Under the pieces are notes generated by a model. The model did not search any database. It had not been told where the DNA came from and saw only the letters and a list, made by a program, of their open reading frames with translations. From Candidatus Nitrohelix vancouverensis (GTDB lineage: Bacteria > Nitrospinota > Nitrospinia > Nitrospinales > VA-1), in assembly GCA_015698305.1 (NCBI GenBank), contig CP048620.1:1948557-2012556 (forward strand): a stretch of 64,000 nucleotides of DNA, written 5' to 3'. Shown here piece by piece: positions 8,651 to 16,784 of the stretch; position 1 is the first letter of the stretch, and every line of letters starts with the position of its first letter. The position numbers and the translations under genes were made by a program.

Positions 8651-10351
8651 ATGCTTGTATTTGATCCTATAGCGCAGGGCCTTTCACTTTTAGCTGAGCG
8701 AGAACTTCAACGAGCAGAGCAGGTGTTTCTGCGCGTGATTAACGATCCCTATGCGCCCAGCGATGATCTGGTTAAGGCGCGATCTTATTTGAAGGACATC
8801 CGCGATTGCCAATCAGGACGCCGGGCATTGGATTTCGATGTCTATGCGAAACTGGTCAAGCAAAATAGTTTTTCTCTGGCTGAAATTGATGCGTTTTTGA
8901 GCGAGGTCTATTTTTCTTCTGCGCAGACGTTTGAAGAGATCGACCTCTATCTGGACGAACGCCTGGACGCGGGCATAGGTCGTTTAAAGCAGGTGAAGAT
9001 CTGCGATATCATGGGCCGCGACAAATTGTTCAGCGATATCGAGAAGAATGGAAAGAAATTCATCAATCGGCGCATTCGGGAAGAAGCCAGTGCGGGTGAT
9101 GACGGAGCCGGTTTTAACCAGTACCGCTGGAAGACGATCTACCGGAAATTTGTGGAGAAGATCAACCCGATCATTTTGGAGCGCCACCTTGAGTTATTGG
9201 AATACATTCTCGAGAGCGGCGATATCTCTCTTTTGGACGATCCAAAGTTGACGGCCCTGACTTCCAAATACCGCTGGATCATCCAGTCCTCTCTGAAAAA
9301 TAAATGGTTTTTATTGAGAAGTTATTTTTTCAAGGCGCGCTCTGACGTTGCCGAACAAATCAATAAAAAAGAAGGCAATCGCAAGTACTGGGACGACGTT
9401 AAATATAAGAAAATTAAAATTTTTGAAAAATGCGGATTCAGCGAACAGCATATCCAGAAATTTTTATTCATCGACAAATTGAATTACAAAACGCTGGATG
9501 AAATCTATGCGTTTGCGACAGAGCTGGAATTGAAGCTGATACCCCGGGATGTGAGCCTGGCCTTGCGCGGCGTGGAAAAAGCAAAAAGCCATATCAAGGA
9601 GCGGGCGGGTATACTGATGGGCTACCGCAAACAGTTTCAGGAGGAATTGCGAGAACGCGGTTTTTCCAAGGAAAATTCTTACAAGATTGCGCAACAGGCA
9701 AAACGCGCGAATTGCAAGCAGATCACAGACGCTTTCGATCTCTCCCTGAAGGTGGCGCTGGATGAAATTTACTGGTACCGCATTCCGCCTCAGTCCGAGG
9801 AATTGCAAAAGGATGTGGAACGCCAATGCCGCAAGCATTTGAGCACGGTGCGCATCCATCTGTTTGATCGCGGTCGTCTGAACAAACTGCTTCTCAAGGC
9901 CGGCAAGGCCTCCATTCGAGATTACCTGATCGCTAACTACGGCGAAGAGGTGGTGTCGTTGCAATGCTATTTCCGGCTTGAGACGATTCATCAATACTAC
10001 AAGCTCAAATTCTTTCAATACCATGCGCCGCAGATTCCCAGCGTTTCGGAATTGATCAAAATCAGTCGCAAGGATTTCAAACCAATCCTTCTCAATGGCT
10101 ACGATGAGTTTATTAAAAAACGCCGATTGAATATCCCGCAGACCATGCTGGATCGACTGGACGCGGACAAGTCCGTGACTGGATGGGAGGATGCCTACAC
10201 AACGCCGCAGGAGAAGGCCCTGCTACGCTTCTGGTTTCTGATGGATCATGGTTCGGCGATCACGCAAAGCCGCATCGAAAAGGGAGTTTTAAAACCGGGC
10301 TTTGATTTGTGGGCGCATCTGAAACAGACGGGTTCGATTTGTCAAACCTGA
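8651..10351 (+). CDS. Large unassigned helical protein
   Basis: This 566-residue protein matches no family I recognise. It appears cytoplasmic, with no signal or membrane segments. It is rich in charged residues and long amphipathic helices, with many Lys/Arg in the middle (residues about 130-330). The first 60 residues (LAERELQRAEQVFLRVIND and after) look like a TPR-type helical pair. The ATG at 8651 is the first in frame, but its ribosome site is weak. It stands alone: a terminator lies upstream and a 9-base-pair stem-loop downstream. An open frame of this length with normal codon use is very probably a real gene. Confidence 0.8.
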   Translation: MLVFDPIAQGLSLLAERELQRAEQVFLRVINDPYAPSDDLVKARSYLKDIRDCQSGRRALDFDVYAKLVKQNSFSLAEIDAFLSEVYFSSAQTFEEIDLYLDERLDAGIGRLKQVKICDIMGRDKLFSDIEKNGKKFINRRIREEASAGDDGAGFNQYRWKTIYRKFVEKINPIILERHLELLEYILESGDISLLDDPKLTALTSKYRWIIQSSLKNKWFLLRSYFFKARSDVAEQINKKEGNRKYWDDVKYKKIKIFEKCGFSEQHIQKFLFIDKLNYKTLDEIYAFATELELKLIPRDVSLALRGVEKAKSHIKERAGILMGYRKQFQEELRERGFSKENSYKIAQQAKRANCKQITDAFDLSLKVALDEIYWYRIPPQSEELQKDVERQCRKHLSTVRIHLFDRGRLNKLLLKAGKASIRDYLIANYGEEVVSLQCYFRLETIHQYYKLKFFQYHAPQIPSVSELIKISRKDFKPILLNGYDEFIKKRRLNIPQTMLDRLDADKSVTGWEDAYTTPQEKALLRFWFLMDHGSAITQSRIEKGVLKPGFDLWAHLKQTGSICQT

Positions 10352-10364
10352 AGACGGGATTATC

Positions 10365-10390
10365 ATAACGCCGGTTTCGTACGGCGTTAT
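10365..10390. terminator. Stem-loop between convergent genes
   Basis: Perfect nine-base arms ATAACGCCG/CGGCGTTAT with an eight-base loop, lying between the facing 3' ends at 10351 and 10429. There is no clear T-run on either strand, so termination is probable but not certain. Confidence 0.5.
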
Positions 10391-10428
10391 TCCTCTCTAA
10401 TTATCTTTCCTGAAAATTTTATCTGAAA

Positions 10429-12147
10429 CTATTTGTTTTGAGCGCTGGTGATCGTGTTCAAGCGAGTCTGCATGTCGTTGAGCGGCATGAGGTCGCCTTT
10501 TTTGGACGCGACGGCGATCCCCTGTCTGAAAATATCGCAGGCCTGCTCGAAGCGGGAGAGTTTCTCAAGGGTTTTCCCCATCAGCAGGTAAGCGGCGGAG
10601 TAGTCCTTTTTTTCTTTGATGACCGTTTCCAGCAAGGGCAGGGCGTCTTCGTATTTTTGGGTTTCGTGATAGATGGACGCCAGTCCAAAATTCGCTACCG
10701 GGTCGACGGGGTCGATGCCAAGCACCTCGGTGAACATGGCGATTTTTCTTTCCTGTTCTTCGCGGCTTCGTTCCGCTTGCGTGACCTTGGATTTTTCCAT
10801 CTGTTTTTCTGCAATGAGTTTTTCAAATTGCAGGGCGGTGGCCTCGCCTTTTTCCAGTTCGGCGTCTTCGATCCTTCCCTGTTGCATGTAGTAAACGGAA
10901 AGGTTGGTGTGCGCCATGATTTCCTGAGGGTCGATTTCCGCCAGCCGTTTCATGAGAGCGATGGCCTCGTCGAGCTTGTTTTGCTTGGAGAGAAACACGC
11001 CCAGCGCTTCGTAAGCGGCGGCGTGTTTGGGGTCGAGATCGATCGCTTCGCGAAGCAGTTGAATGGGTAGGTCGAGGTTGTCTTCCGTTTTGTAGATCTC
11101 CAGCGCCTTGTTGAGCAGTTCCTGCGAGTGCGCGGTGCGCGTCTTGAGCTGGTAAAAGGGAAGCAGGCTCGTTGTGGCCTCGATGGCCTCGCCATTGATC
11201 GTTCCTGAAATTTTGATATTGGGACTGCGATGATCTTTTTGCATATAGACCAGCGCAATGTTTTTGTCTATGGAAGGGGAGTGGCAAGAGCTTTTGACGA
11301 TACCGACCTTTTTATTGTTCATCATAAGCTCGCCATTGTATGGCGGCAGTGCGTCGCCTTCGATGACAAGTCCCATCAATGAAAAATTGGGAGCGCCGTA
11401 AGTTTTGATGCGCGCGATCACTTCCTGGCCGATGTAGCAACCTTTGTTGTAACTGACGGATGTGTGTTCCAGACCCGTTTCGGGCAGAACGTTTTTTTCG
11501 CTCATGTCCTTGTTGAACAGAGGGATGCCGGCTTCAATGCGCAGGGTTTCCCAGGTCTCCGCGTCGATGGCTTCCAACTCCTGTTGCGATGCGTTTTGCA
11601 GAGCCTCGATCAATTCGCTTTGCAAGTCCGGCGGGAATGCGATGATGTAGCCTTCCTCGCCGCTGAAGCTCTTGTTAATCACTGCCAGCGTCTGTTCCTG
11701 AAACGCGACGGAAATAGTCCCGTTGCTTCGTTCCGGGAGACTTGCCGAAGGAAAAATTTTCTCGAGCGCCAGCGGGCTGTGCGGGCCCTGAAGCGTGAGA
11801 AGTTTGTGCGCATCGGCGGGGTGCAGAACGACATCCTCGCGAAACAAAAAGGCTTCGAGGTGACTGCGCAGACGTTCGACCTGCGATGCTTCTGTCAACA
11901 CCCAGACGCCGTCGCCGTCGCGGTGAAACGAAAAGGTGGCTATGAGCTTGCCCTTCCTGTCGACAACCGCGCTGTCCTGTCCCTGGCCGGGTTGCAGAGC
12001 GAGTATGTCGTTTGTCGTCTGGGTTTGCAGATAGTCGAATGTATCCTTGCCGTCGATACGAAACAGACGGTAGTCCTCCATCAAACGATAGGCGCAGTTT
12101 TCGCGAACTTTTTGATAAAGGTCTCGGGTTTTTACAGTCTGGTTCAT
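10429..12147 (-). CDS. YgfZ-type folate-binding protein fused to TPR repeats
   Basis: Residues 1 to about 325 are a YgfZ/GcvT-like domain, with the family signature K235-G-C-Y-I-G-Q-E242. YgfZ proteins bind a folate and help build or repair Fe-S clusters in certain enzymes. Residues about 340-572 are TPR helices (for example AAAYEALGVFLSKQNKLDEA and VANFGLASIYHETQKYEDA). The usual family length is about 300-350, so the TPR half is an added part that may recruit clients. It lies about 100 bases downstream of an A-type Fe-S carrier on the same strand, which supports an Fe-S role. The N-terminal assignment is firm; what the TPR half binds is unknown. Confidence 0.9.
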   Translation of the reverse strand: MNQTVKTRDLYQKVRENCAYRLMEDYRLFRIDGKDTFDYLQTQTTNDILALQPGQGQDSAVVDRKGKLIATFSFHRDGDGVWVLTEASQVERLRSHLEAFLFREDVVLHPADAHKLLTLQGPHSPLALEKIFPSASLPERSNGTISVAFQEQTLAVINKSFSGEEGYIIAFPPDLQSELIEALQNASQQELEAIDAETWETLRIEAGIPLFNKDMSEKNVLPETGLEHTSVSYNKGCYIGQEVIARIKTYGAPNFSLMGLVIEGDALPPYNGELMMNNKKVGIVKSSCHSPSIDKNIALVYMQKDHRSPNIKISGTINGEAIEATTSLLPFYQLKTRTAHSQELLNKALEIYKTEDNLDLPIQLLREAIDLDPKHAAAYEALGVFLSKQNKLDEAIALMKRLAEIDPQEIMAHTNLSVYYMQQGRIEDAELEKGEATALQFEKLIAEKQMEKSKVTQAERSREEQERKIAMFTEVLGIDPVDPVANFGLASIYHETQKYEDALPLLETVIKEKKDYSAAYLLMGKTLEKLSRFEQACDIFRQGIAVASKKGDLMPLNDMQTRLNTITSAQNK

Positions 12148-12218
12148 ATGCAGTGATAGCCTGGGTATGTAGGCAAAAAAACAACCTGATTCAGTTCAGT
12201 CAGAAGGCAGGCGAATTG

Positions 12219-12238
12219 AACCCGGAACGGGCCGGGTT
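12219..12238. promoter_or_regulatory. Short stem-loop between the A-type carrier and YgfZ-TPR genes
   Basis: AACCCGG/CCGGGTT arms with a six-base loop. On the transcribed (minus) strand no T-run follows, so it is more likely an mRNA-processing or stabilising hairpin than a terminator. Confidence 0.4.
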
Positions 12239-12248
12239 TTGGGATGGG

Positions 12249-12590
12249 TCAGGCGATTGAAAAGGACTCGCCGCAACCGCAGGTAGAGGTCGCATTTGGA
12301 TTCACAAAAACAAAGCCTTTGCCCTGCAGACCGTCCTGGAAATCCAGTTGCATGCCCTTTAAGTAAATCAGGCTTTTGGGATCCATGAAAATCTTGAAAC
12401 CCTCCTGCTCGACGATGGTGTCTTTTTCTTCTTTAGCGGTGAATTTCAGATCGTATGAAAGCCCGGAACAACCGCCGCCCTTGACGCCGAGACGAAGTCC
12501 GATTGCAGGATTATTTTCTGCCGCGACCAGTCGTTTCACTTCATCGCATGCGCGGGGGGTGATGCTGACAAAATTGGTGGATACGGTCAT
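12249..12590 (-). CDS. A-type iron-sulfur carrier (ErpA/IscA family)
   Basis: A 113-residue HesB/IscA-family protein that carries Fe-S clusters from the assembly scaffold to target enzymes. The three ligand cysteines are C41 (GGGCSGLSYD) and C104/C106 (CGCGES), at family-typical spacing, and the length is full. AGGAGG lies just before the ATG (at 12595-12600 on the plus strand). The YgfZ-TPR gene follows downstream. Sequence alone does not settle whether it is ErpA, IscA or SufA. NXR, ferredoxin and other Fe-S proteins in the window are plausible clients. Confidence 0.95.
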   Translation of the reverse strand: MTVSTNFVSITPRACDEVKRLVAAENNPAIGLRLGVKGGGCSGLSYDLKFTAKEEKDTIVEQEGFKIFMDPKSLIYLKGMQLDFQDGLQGKGFVFVNPNATSTCGCGESFSIA

Positions 12591-12930
12591 TTTTCCTCCT
12601 TGAGGATTTTCGGTAAATAGCTAATAATTACACATCTGCCAGATGTCTGCAGACCCAGCCGAAACCTCGACTTATTATATAAGATTAATTTCGAGCGATT
12701 TCGTTTCATAAATTATATTTATAATTATACTTAAAAACGGACTGTGGGGTCAATCGGGCAGATGTTCTGGATGATAAAAAATCGCAAAAAACACAGTTAG
12801 AGCCAAAAATGGCGTCCAAATATACTAAATCGGGCGAAATTAGCATCGGGCCAAAACTTTTTGCTTTTTTTTGAATCCAATATTTGCAACCCTGTTTGTT
12901 CTGAATCATCCAAAGGAGAAAGATCGGGAA
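12591..12930. other. Divergent control region of the Fe-S module
   Basis: Spacer between the A-type carrier (minus) and bolA-like (plus) genes, with no gene in it. It has a very AT-rich core (12669-12735) that includes the minus-strand promoter at 12724-12753. I saw no certain IscR-type operator. Confidence 0.5.
12724..12753 (-). promoter_or_regulatory. Promoter for the A-type carrier/YgfZ-TPR unit
   Basis: Read on the minus strand: TTGACC, 18 bases, then TATAAT. The leader to the carrier start would be about 125 bases. Confidence 0.55.
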
Positions 12931-13161
12931 ATGATTAGTATTGAAAATTTAATTGCATTGGTTCAATCGGGCATCCCCGATGCGGAAGTCAACGTTATGG
13001 ATAAAACAGGGATGATGGATCATTTCATTATCCATGTCACTTCCAGTCAATTCGAAACAATGAATGTCATGGAGCGTCACCGCGCTGTTCAGGCCACTTT
13101 GAATGCGGCGATGGCGGATGGCAGAATTCATGCGGCAGAAATCAAGACGGCCACGCCTTAG
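12931..13161 (+). CDS. BolA-family protein
   Basis: A 76-residue BolA-like protein, slightly shorter than E. coli BolA and close to the YrbA/IbaG size. The helix-turn part has MERHRAVQATLNAAM, matching the RHR-V family signature, followed by IHAAEIKT. BolA proteins pair with monothiol glutaredoxins to handle Fe-S clusters, and a glutaredoxin gene follows 52 bases later. I chose ATG 12931, which starts at the conserved MISIENL. The AGGAG lies 12 bases upstream, which is rather far, and an in-frame longer form from 12871 has no family support. Confidence 0.9.
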   Translation: MISIENLIALVQSGIPDAEVNVMDKTGMMDHFIIHVTSSQFETMNVMERHRAVQATLNAAMADGRIHAAEIKTATP

Positions 13162-13213
13162 TAACTTGTTTGTTTATAATTTTAACCTGTTGGATTATTG
13201 AAGGAGTTAGAGA

Positions 13214-13534
13214 ATGTCTGGTATTCAAGAAGAGATCAAGAGTGAAATCGAAAGCAACAAAATCCTGATTTACGGAAAAGGCACGAAATCCGCTCCTCAG
13301 TGCGGTTTTACCGTAGAGACCATTCAGTTTTTTTCAAAGTACGGCTATCCCTTTGAAGTTGTCAATGTATTGGACAACATGCAGAAGCGCGAAGCATTGA
13401 GCCAAATGACCAACTGGCCGACCCTTCCGAAAGTATTCATCGGCGGTAATTTCTACGGCGACACGGATATTCTCGATGAAATGGAAGCCAAAGGAGAAGT
13501 TGAGCCATTGCTGAAAACGACTTTCGGCGAATAA
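13214..13534 (+). CDS. grxD: Monothiol glutaredoxin, Grx4 type, with CGFT active site
   Basis: A 106-residue single-domain monothiol glutaredoxin, which holds a shared [2Fe-2S] cluster with glutathione and passes it on, usually with BolA. Glutathione-binding K22, the cluster-ligand C30, the WPT-x-P loop (NWPTLPKVF) and the GD turn are all present. The active site reads CGFT where the family almost always has CGFS. GAAGGAG lies just before ATG 13214. The partner bolA-like gene is directly upstream. Confidence 0.93.
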   Translation: MSGIQEEIKSEIESNKILIYGKGTKSAPQCGFTVETIQFFSKYGYPFEVVNVLDNMQKREALSQMTNWPTLPKVFIGGNFYGDTDILDEMEAKGEVEPLLKTTFGE

Positions 13535-13553
13535 TTCTTAAAATTGAGGTTTT

Positions 13554-14078
13554 ATGTCTGATGCATTAGAGGTTGGGGACCGTGCACCGGCGTTTGATTT
13601 GCCTGCTGTCTACGGCTACAAGGCGGGCGAAACCAGCCCGTCGGCCGAAGAAAAGGTAATGATTCGCCTGAAGGATTTTCAGGATAAAAAATGGGTGGTT
13701 CTGGCGTTTTATGCGCAGGACAGCAGTCCCGAAGACACGCGTTTGATGATCGGGTTCAATGAGTGGAACCGCAAGTTCAAAAAACGCGATGTTGAAGTGA
13801 TGGGCTGTAGTTGGAATGGAGTCAATGCCCACCAGCAGTTCATCGAAGTCTACCAGTTGGGATTCACTCTTCTGGCGGATGAATACAAAAAAGCCACAGA
13901 GGCCTACGGCGTTATCAAGGAAGTCGAGGATCTGGGGCAGATGACCCGCGTTATTGAGCGGACGACCTTTGTGATTGATAAAACCGGAATGATTCGGGGC
14001 GTCTGGAGAAATCCGGAAGACCTCAGGAATCACCCTTCTGAAATCTGGGATTTCATTCAAAAAGAAAAAAAGGCCTGA
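13554..14078 (+). CDS. Peroxiredoxin-like protein without the peroxidatic cysteine
   Basis: This 174-residue protein has the AhpC/TSA thioredoxin fold: VGDRAPAFDLPAV at the start, VVLAFYAQD in the second strand, and TTFVIDKTGMIRGVW near the end. In catalytic members the loop reads TP-x-C-T. Here it is S58-P-E-D61-T, so the reactive Cys is Asp. The only Cys (C85) sits in MGCSWNG, at the end of the next strand. Peroxide reduction by the usual mechanism is therefore not expected. It is 19 bases after grxD and probably in the same transcript, so a thiol or Fe-S chaperone role is possible, but this is inference. Confidence 0.85.
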   Translation: MSDALEVGDRAPAFDLPAVYGYKAGETSPSAEEKVMIRLKDFQDKKWVVLAFYAQDSSPEDTRLMIGFNEWNRKFKKRDVEVMGCSWNGVNAHQQFIEVYQLGFTLLADEYKKATEAYGVIKEVEDLGQMTRVIERTTFVIDKTGMIRGVWRNPEDLRNHPSEIWDFIQKEKKA

Positions 14079-14079
14079 T

Positions 14080-14835
14080 CTATTTTTCTGAAGACTGAAA
14101 GTTCGGGGTGGGCTGGTGTTCTGCAAACAGACTCGTGATCGTTTCGCGTATCTGTTGAAGATTGGAGTCGCCTTTATCGGGGCTTGAAGGATCAATACCG
14201 ACCGCTGGACTGATGATGATATCAACCGGCCCTGGTTTGATCCATCCGCTACCCTTCTTGATAATTTCCCAGGTTCCAATAATTGTTACTGGCGTTGCGG
14301 GCGCATTACTACGCAACGCCAGTAGACAACTTCCCTTCTTGAAAGCGCCGATAGAGCCATCGTCGGACCGTGTCCCCTCGGGAAAAATCACCACCGAATT
14401 TCCCTTCTTCACCTTGTCTATCGCCACCATGAACGCTTTGTAGGCGTTTTTGCGGTCTTCCCTCTCCACGCTCACATAGCCGGACGCCTTCATGGCCCAG
14501 CCAAGAAACGGCACCTTGAACAGGCTGGCCTTGGCGACCCAGCGCATCTGCACTGGCAAATAGCCGGATAAAGCAAAAATATCAAAATATCCCTGATGAT
14601 TGGCGATGAAGATTTGAGGTCGATTCTGATTTACATGTTCCAGTCCCGACACCCTGACCCGGACGCCGTTCAAGCCGCAAAGGAGCCGGCACCACAGCCG
14701 CGACACGTTGTGCGAACGGTTACCGCTGGGATCGATGAAGCCGAACGCAATGACCAGCAAGGCCAGAGGCGGCGTCAACAGGGTGATGAGTATCCAGAAA
14801 CGGGCGGTATGAAAAAGGGTCGCAGGGGAAGGCAA
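14080..14835 (-). CDS. plsC: 1-acyl-sn-glycerol-3-phosphate acyltransferase
   Basis: PlsC-family enzyme that adds the second acyl chain to lysophosphatidic acid in phospholipid synthesis. It has 251 residues. An N-terminal membrane helix (LITLLTPPLALLVIAFGF) precedes the motif NHQGYFD (NH-x4-D, catalytic His/Asp). FPEGTRS follows (substrate phosphate site), then ATPVTIIGT. The start is uncertain: the first in-frame codon after an upstream stop is TTG at 14835. It faces the peroxiredoxin-like gene with one base between the stops and no terminator seen. Confidence 0.92.
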   Translation of the reverse strand: MPSPATLFHTARFWILITLLTPPLALLVIAFGFIDPSGNRSHNVSRLWCRLLCGLNGVRVRVSGLEHVNQNRPQIFIANHQGYFDIFALSGYLPVQMRWVAKASLFKVPFLGWAMKASGYVSVEREDRKNAYKAFMVAIDKVKKGNSVVIFPEGTRSDDGSIGAFKKGSCLLALRSNAPATPVTIIGTWEIIKKGSGWIKPGPVDIIISPAVGIDPSSPDKGDSNLQQIRETITSLFAEHQPTPNFQSSEK

Positions 14836-15058
14836 GATTGAGGCCGATGGATTGAGTTGTTATCTGATGCGTTACGAGGCCCGATACCAGGCGGACCTGA
14901 TTTGATTTTTTAATAAGGATCCTATTTAGCCATAAATTCATAAAAAGGTAAATCATTGTTCTCGTCGATCTCGCGCTGATTGGGCTTTGCCGGTTGCGTT
15001 GCCGTTCTTTTTTTAATACCTTGCTGATTAACGTTTTTTCTCCGGGATTGTTTTTTTC

Positions 15059-15838
15059 ATGAAACGTTTCATCTTGAAATTGATTTTAGCGAGTTTTCTT
15101 TGCGGACTGTTCAATCCCGCTTCCCTATGGGCCTGGGGACCGGATGCGCATCGAATCATTGGAGCGGTGGCGGATTTGCACCTGCGCCCTGTCGTGCGCA
15201 GTCGTTTGAAAGATGAATACGGCATCGCGGGTCTCTATCAGGTCGCAGATTGGGCGGACAGCGTGCGCAAAAAACGTCGTCAGGGACCCTGGCATTATGT
15301 GAATATCGCTCCGGGTGAACGCTTGTATTTGCGTTCTCGAGATTGCGGAAACGGCGATTGCGTCGTGGAAAAGATCAATGAATTTTTCAGCGCTTTGAGT
15401 GAACAGGACGCGCCTTTGTCTGAAATTTCTCAGGCGGTCAAATATCTGGTTCATCTGGTGGGAGATGCGCATCAGCCCTTGCATGCGGGCAACCGCGACG
15501 ATCGCGGAGGTAATTTTATCAAAGTTGAGTTTAAAGGTCGCGAGACCAATCTGCACGCGCTCTGGGACAGCGGTCTGTTGCCGCGAAGCGCGCGTCAGTC
15601 AAGGCGTTACGCCGAGACCTTGAATCAGCAAATTTCCGTGGAGGACCGCGCCGAGTGGATTGGGGGCGGGCCTGAGGACTGGGTCAATGAATCGCGCGCG
15701 ATGGCTCTGGATCACGCTTACACGGCGACGGGCCGTTTGACAAAGCGGTATATTCAAATCAGCATGGAAATGATAGACTTGCGCCTCAGCCAGGCGGGGA
15801 TTCGTCTGGCGGATTTGCTGAATCGATGCTTCGAATGA
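15059..15838 (+). CDS. Secreted S1/P1-type nuclease
   Basis: Trinuclear-zinc nuclease of the S1/P1 family, which cuts single-stranded DNA or RNA and removes 3' phosphates; common in eukaryotes and scattered in bacteria. A signal peptide (residues 1-25, ending LWA) leaves W26 as the new N-terminus, as the family needs because the Trp amino group binds zinc. Further ligands seen are H31 (WGPDAHR), D in ADWAD, H in PWHYVN, HLVGDAHQPLH, and NLHALWD. The 259-residue length is typical. The role is probably periplasmic or extracellular nucleic-acid scavenging for phosphate or nucleosides. Confidence 0.95.
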   Translation: MKRFILKLILASFLCGLFNPASLWAWGPDAHRIIGAVADLHLRPVVRSRLKDEYGIAGLYQVADWADSVRKKRRQGPWHYVNIAPGERLYLRSRDCGNGDCVVEKINEFFSALSEQDAPLSEISQAVKYLVHLVGDAHQPLHAGNRDDRGGNFIKVEFKGRETNLHALWDSGLLPRSARQSRRYAETLNQQISVEDRAEWIGGGPEDWVNESRAMALDHAYTATGRLTKRYIQISMEMIDLRLSQAGIRLADLLNRCFE

Positions 15839-15868
15839 AATAATGACAACGTGGGAGAAACGACGCCG

Positions 15869-16585
15869 ATGACTGAGAACCGGATTTATTTTCAACAATT
15901 GCTGACAGGGCGGGACGTTGCGACGAACGATGCTTCGGCGCGACAAATGGCCAACTTCATTTATCTCGTAGGAGACGCTGTCACCCGCGAATGCGTGATC
16001 ATTGACCCGGCCTGGGACATTCCGGGAATTCTGGAAAAGCTGGAAGCGGATGATATGAAGCTCACCGGCGCGCTGGTCACCCATTATCACCCGGACCACG
16101 TCGGAGGAGAGATCTTTGGCATGTCCATCACCGGTCTTGCAGAATTGATGGAACTGCAACCGGTTCCGGTTTATGTGAACAAACACGAAGCGCCGGGACT
16201 CAAACAGATCACGGGTATTTCCGACTCCGACATGAAGCAGGTGGATGGCGGCGATACTCTGAAGATCGGAGAGGTGACGATTGATTTTGTCCACACGCCG
16301 GGGCACACGCCAGGTTCGCAATGTTTTCAGGTGAACGATTCCGTGCTGGCCGGGGACACCCTGTTTTTACAGGGTTGCGGGCGAGTGGATCTGCCGGGCG
16401 GCGACAGCAAGGTGATGTACGAAACATTGACGAAGACGCTGAACAAATTTGGCGACGATCTGATCCTTTACCCTGGGCATAATTATGGGCGAAAGACTTC
16501 TGCTCCAATGGGCGAAGTGCGCCAGACCAACTCCTATCTCCAGATCGAAAGTTTGCAGGACTGGATGGCCCTGATGGGTCCCTGA
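15869..16585 (+). CDS. Metallo-beta-lactamase-fold hydrolase (glyoxalase II-like)
   Basis: A 238-residue MBL-fold enzyme. THYHPDHVGG gives the HxHxDH zinc motif, HTPGHTPGSQCF the third His, VLAGDTLFLQGCGR the bridging Asp, and LYPGHNYG the last His. The GCGR segment and overall plan resemble the persulfide dioxygenase/glyoxalase II branch; the substrate is not certain. ATG 15869 follows GGGAG by about ten bases; a GTG at 15851 is the alternative. It is 30 bases after the nuclease gene and may be co-transcribed. Confidence 0.9.
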   Translation: MTENRIYFQQLLTGRDVATNDASARQMANFIYLVGDAVTRECVIIDPAWDIPGILEKLEADDMKLTGALVTHYHPDHVGGEIFGMSITGLAELMELQPVPVYVNKHEAPGLKQITGISDSDMKQVDGGDTLKIGEVTIDFVHTPGHTPGSQCFQVNDSVLAGDTLFLQGCGRVDLPGGDSKVMYETLTKTLNKFGDDLILYPGHNYGRKTSAPMGEVRQTNSYLQIESLQDWMALMGP

Positions 16586-16628
16586 GGGGTCGCAGTTGAT
16601 AACGCCCGATTTTTAAGGAAGCATTGGT

Positions 16629-16772
16629 ATGAAACAAGCGCTGAGTTATCTGGTCATATTTCTTCTTTCGTTTCTCATATTTGACGCATTGACTGTGGTG
16701 CTCAGCGTGGCGTTTGCGGTTTGCGCCCTGTTTTATCTTTCGAATCGTTGGATGGAAAAAAGCCAGCTTTAA
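16629..16772 (+). CDS. Small hydrophobic membrane protein (47 residues)
   Basis: The ATG at 16629 is seven bases after a good AAGGAAG. The frame closes at TAA 16770-16772 after 47 codons. The product is almost all membrane helix (residues 5-38) with a charged tail (NRWMEKSQL). It sits between the MBL hydrolase and the DUF2797 gene with short gaps, in an apparent operon. I recognise no family. Confidence 0.65.
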   Translation: MKQALSYLVIFLLSFLIFDALTVVLSVAFAVCALFYLSNRWMEKSQL

Positions 16773-16784
16773 AAAAGGAAACTC

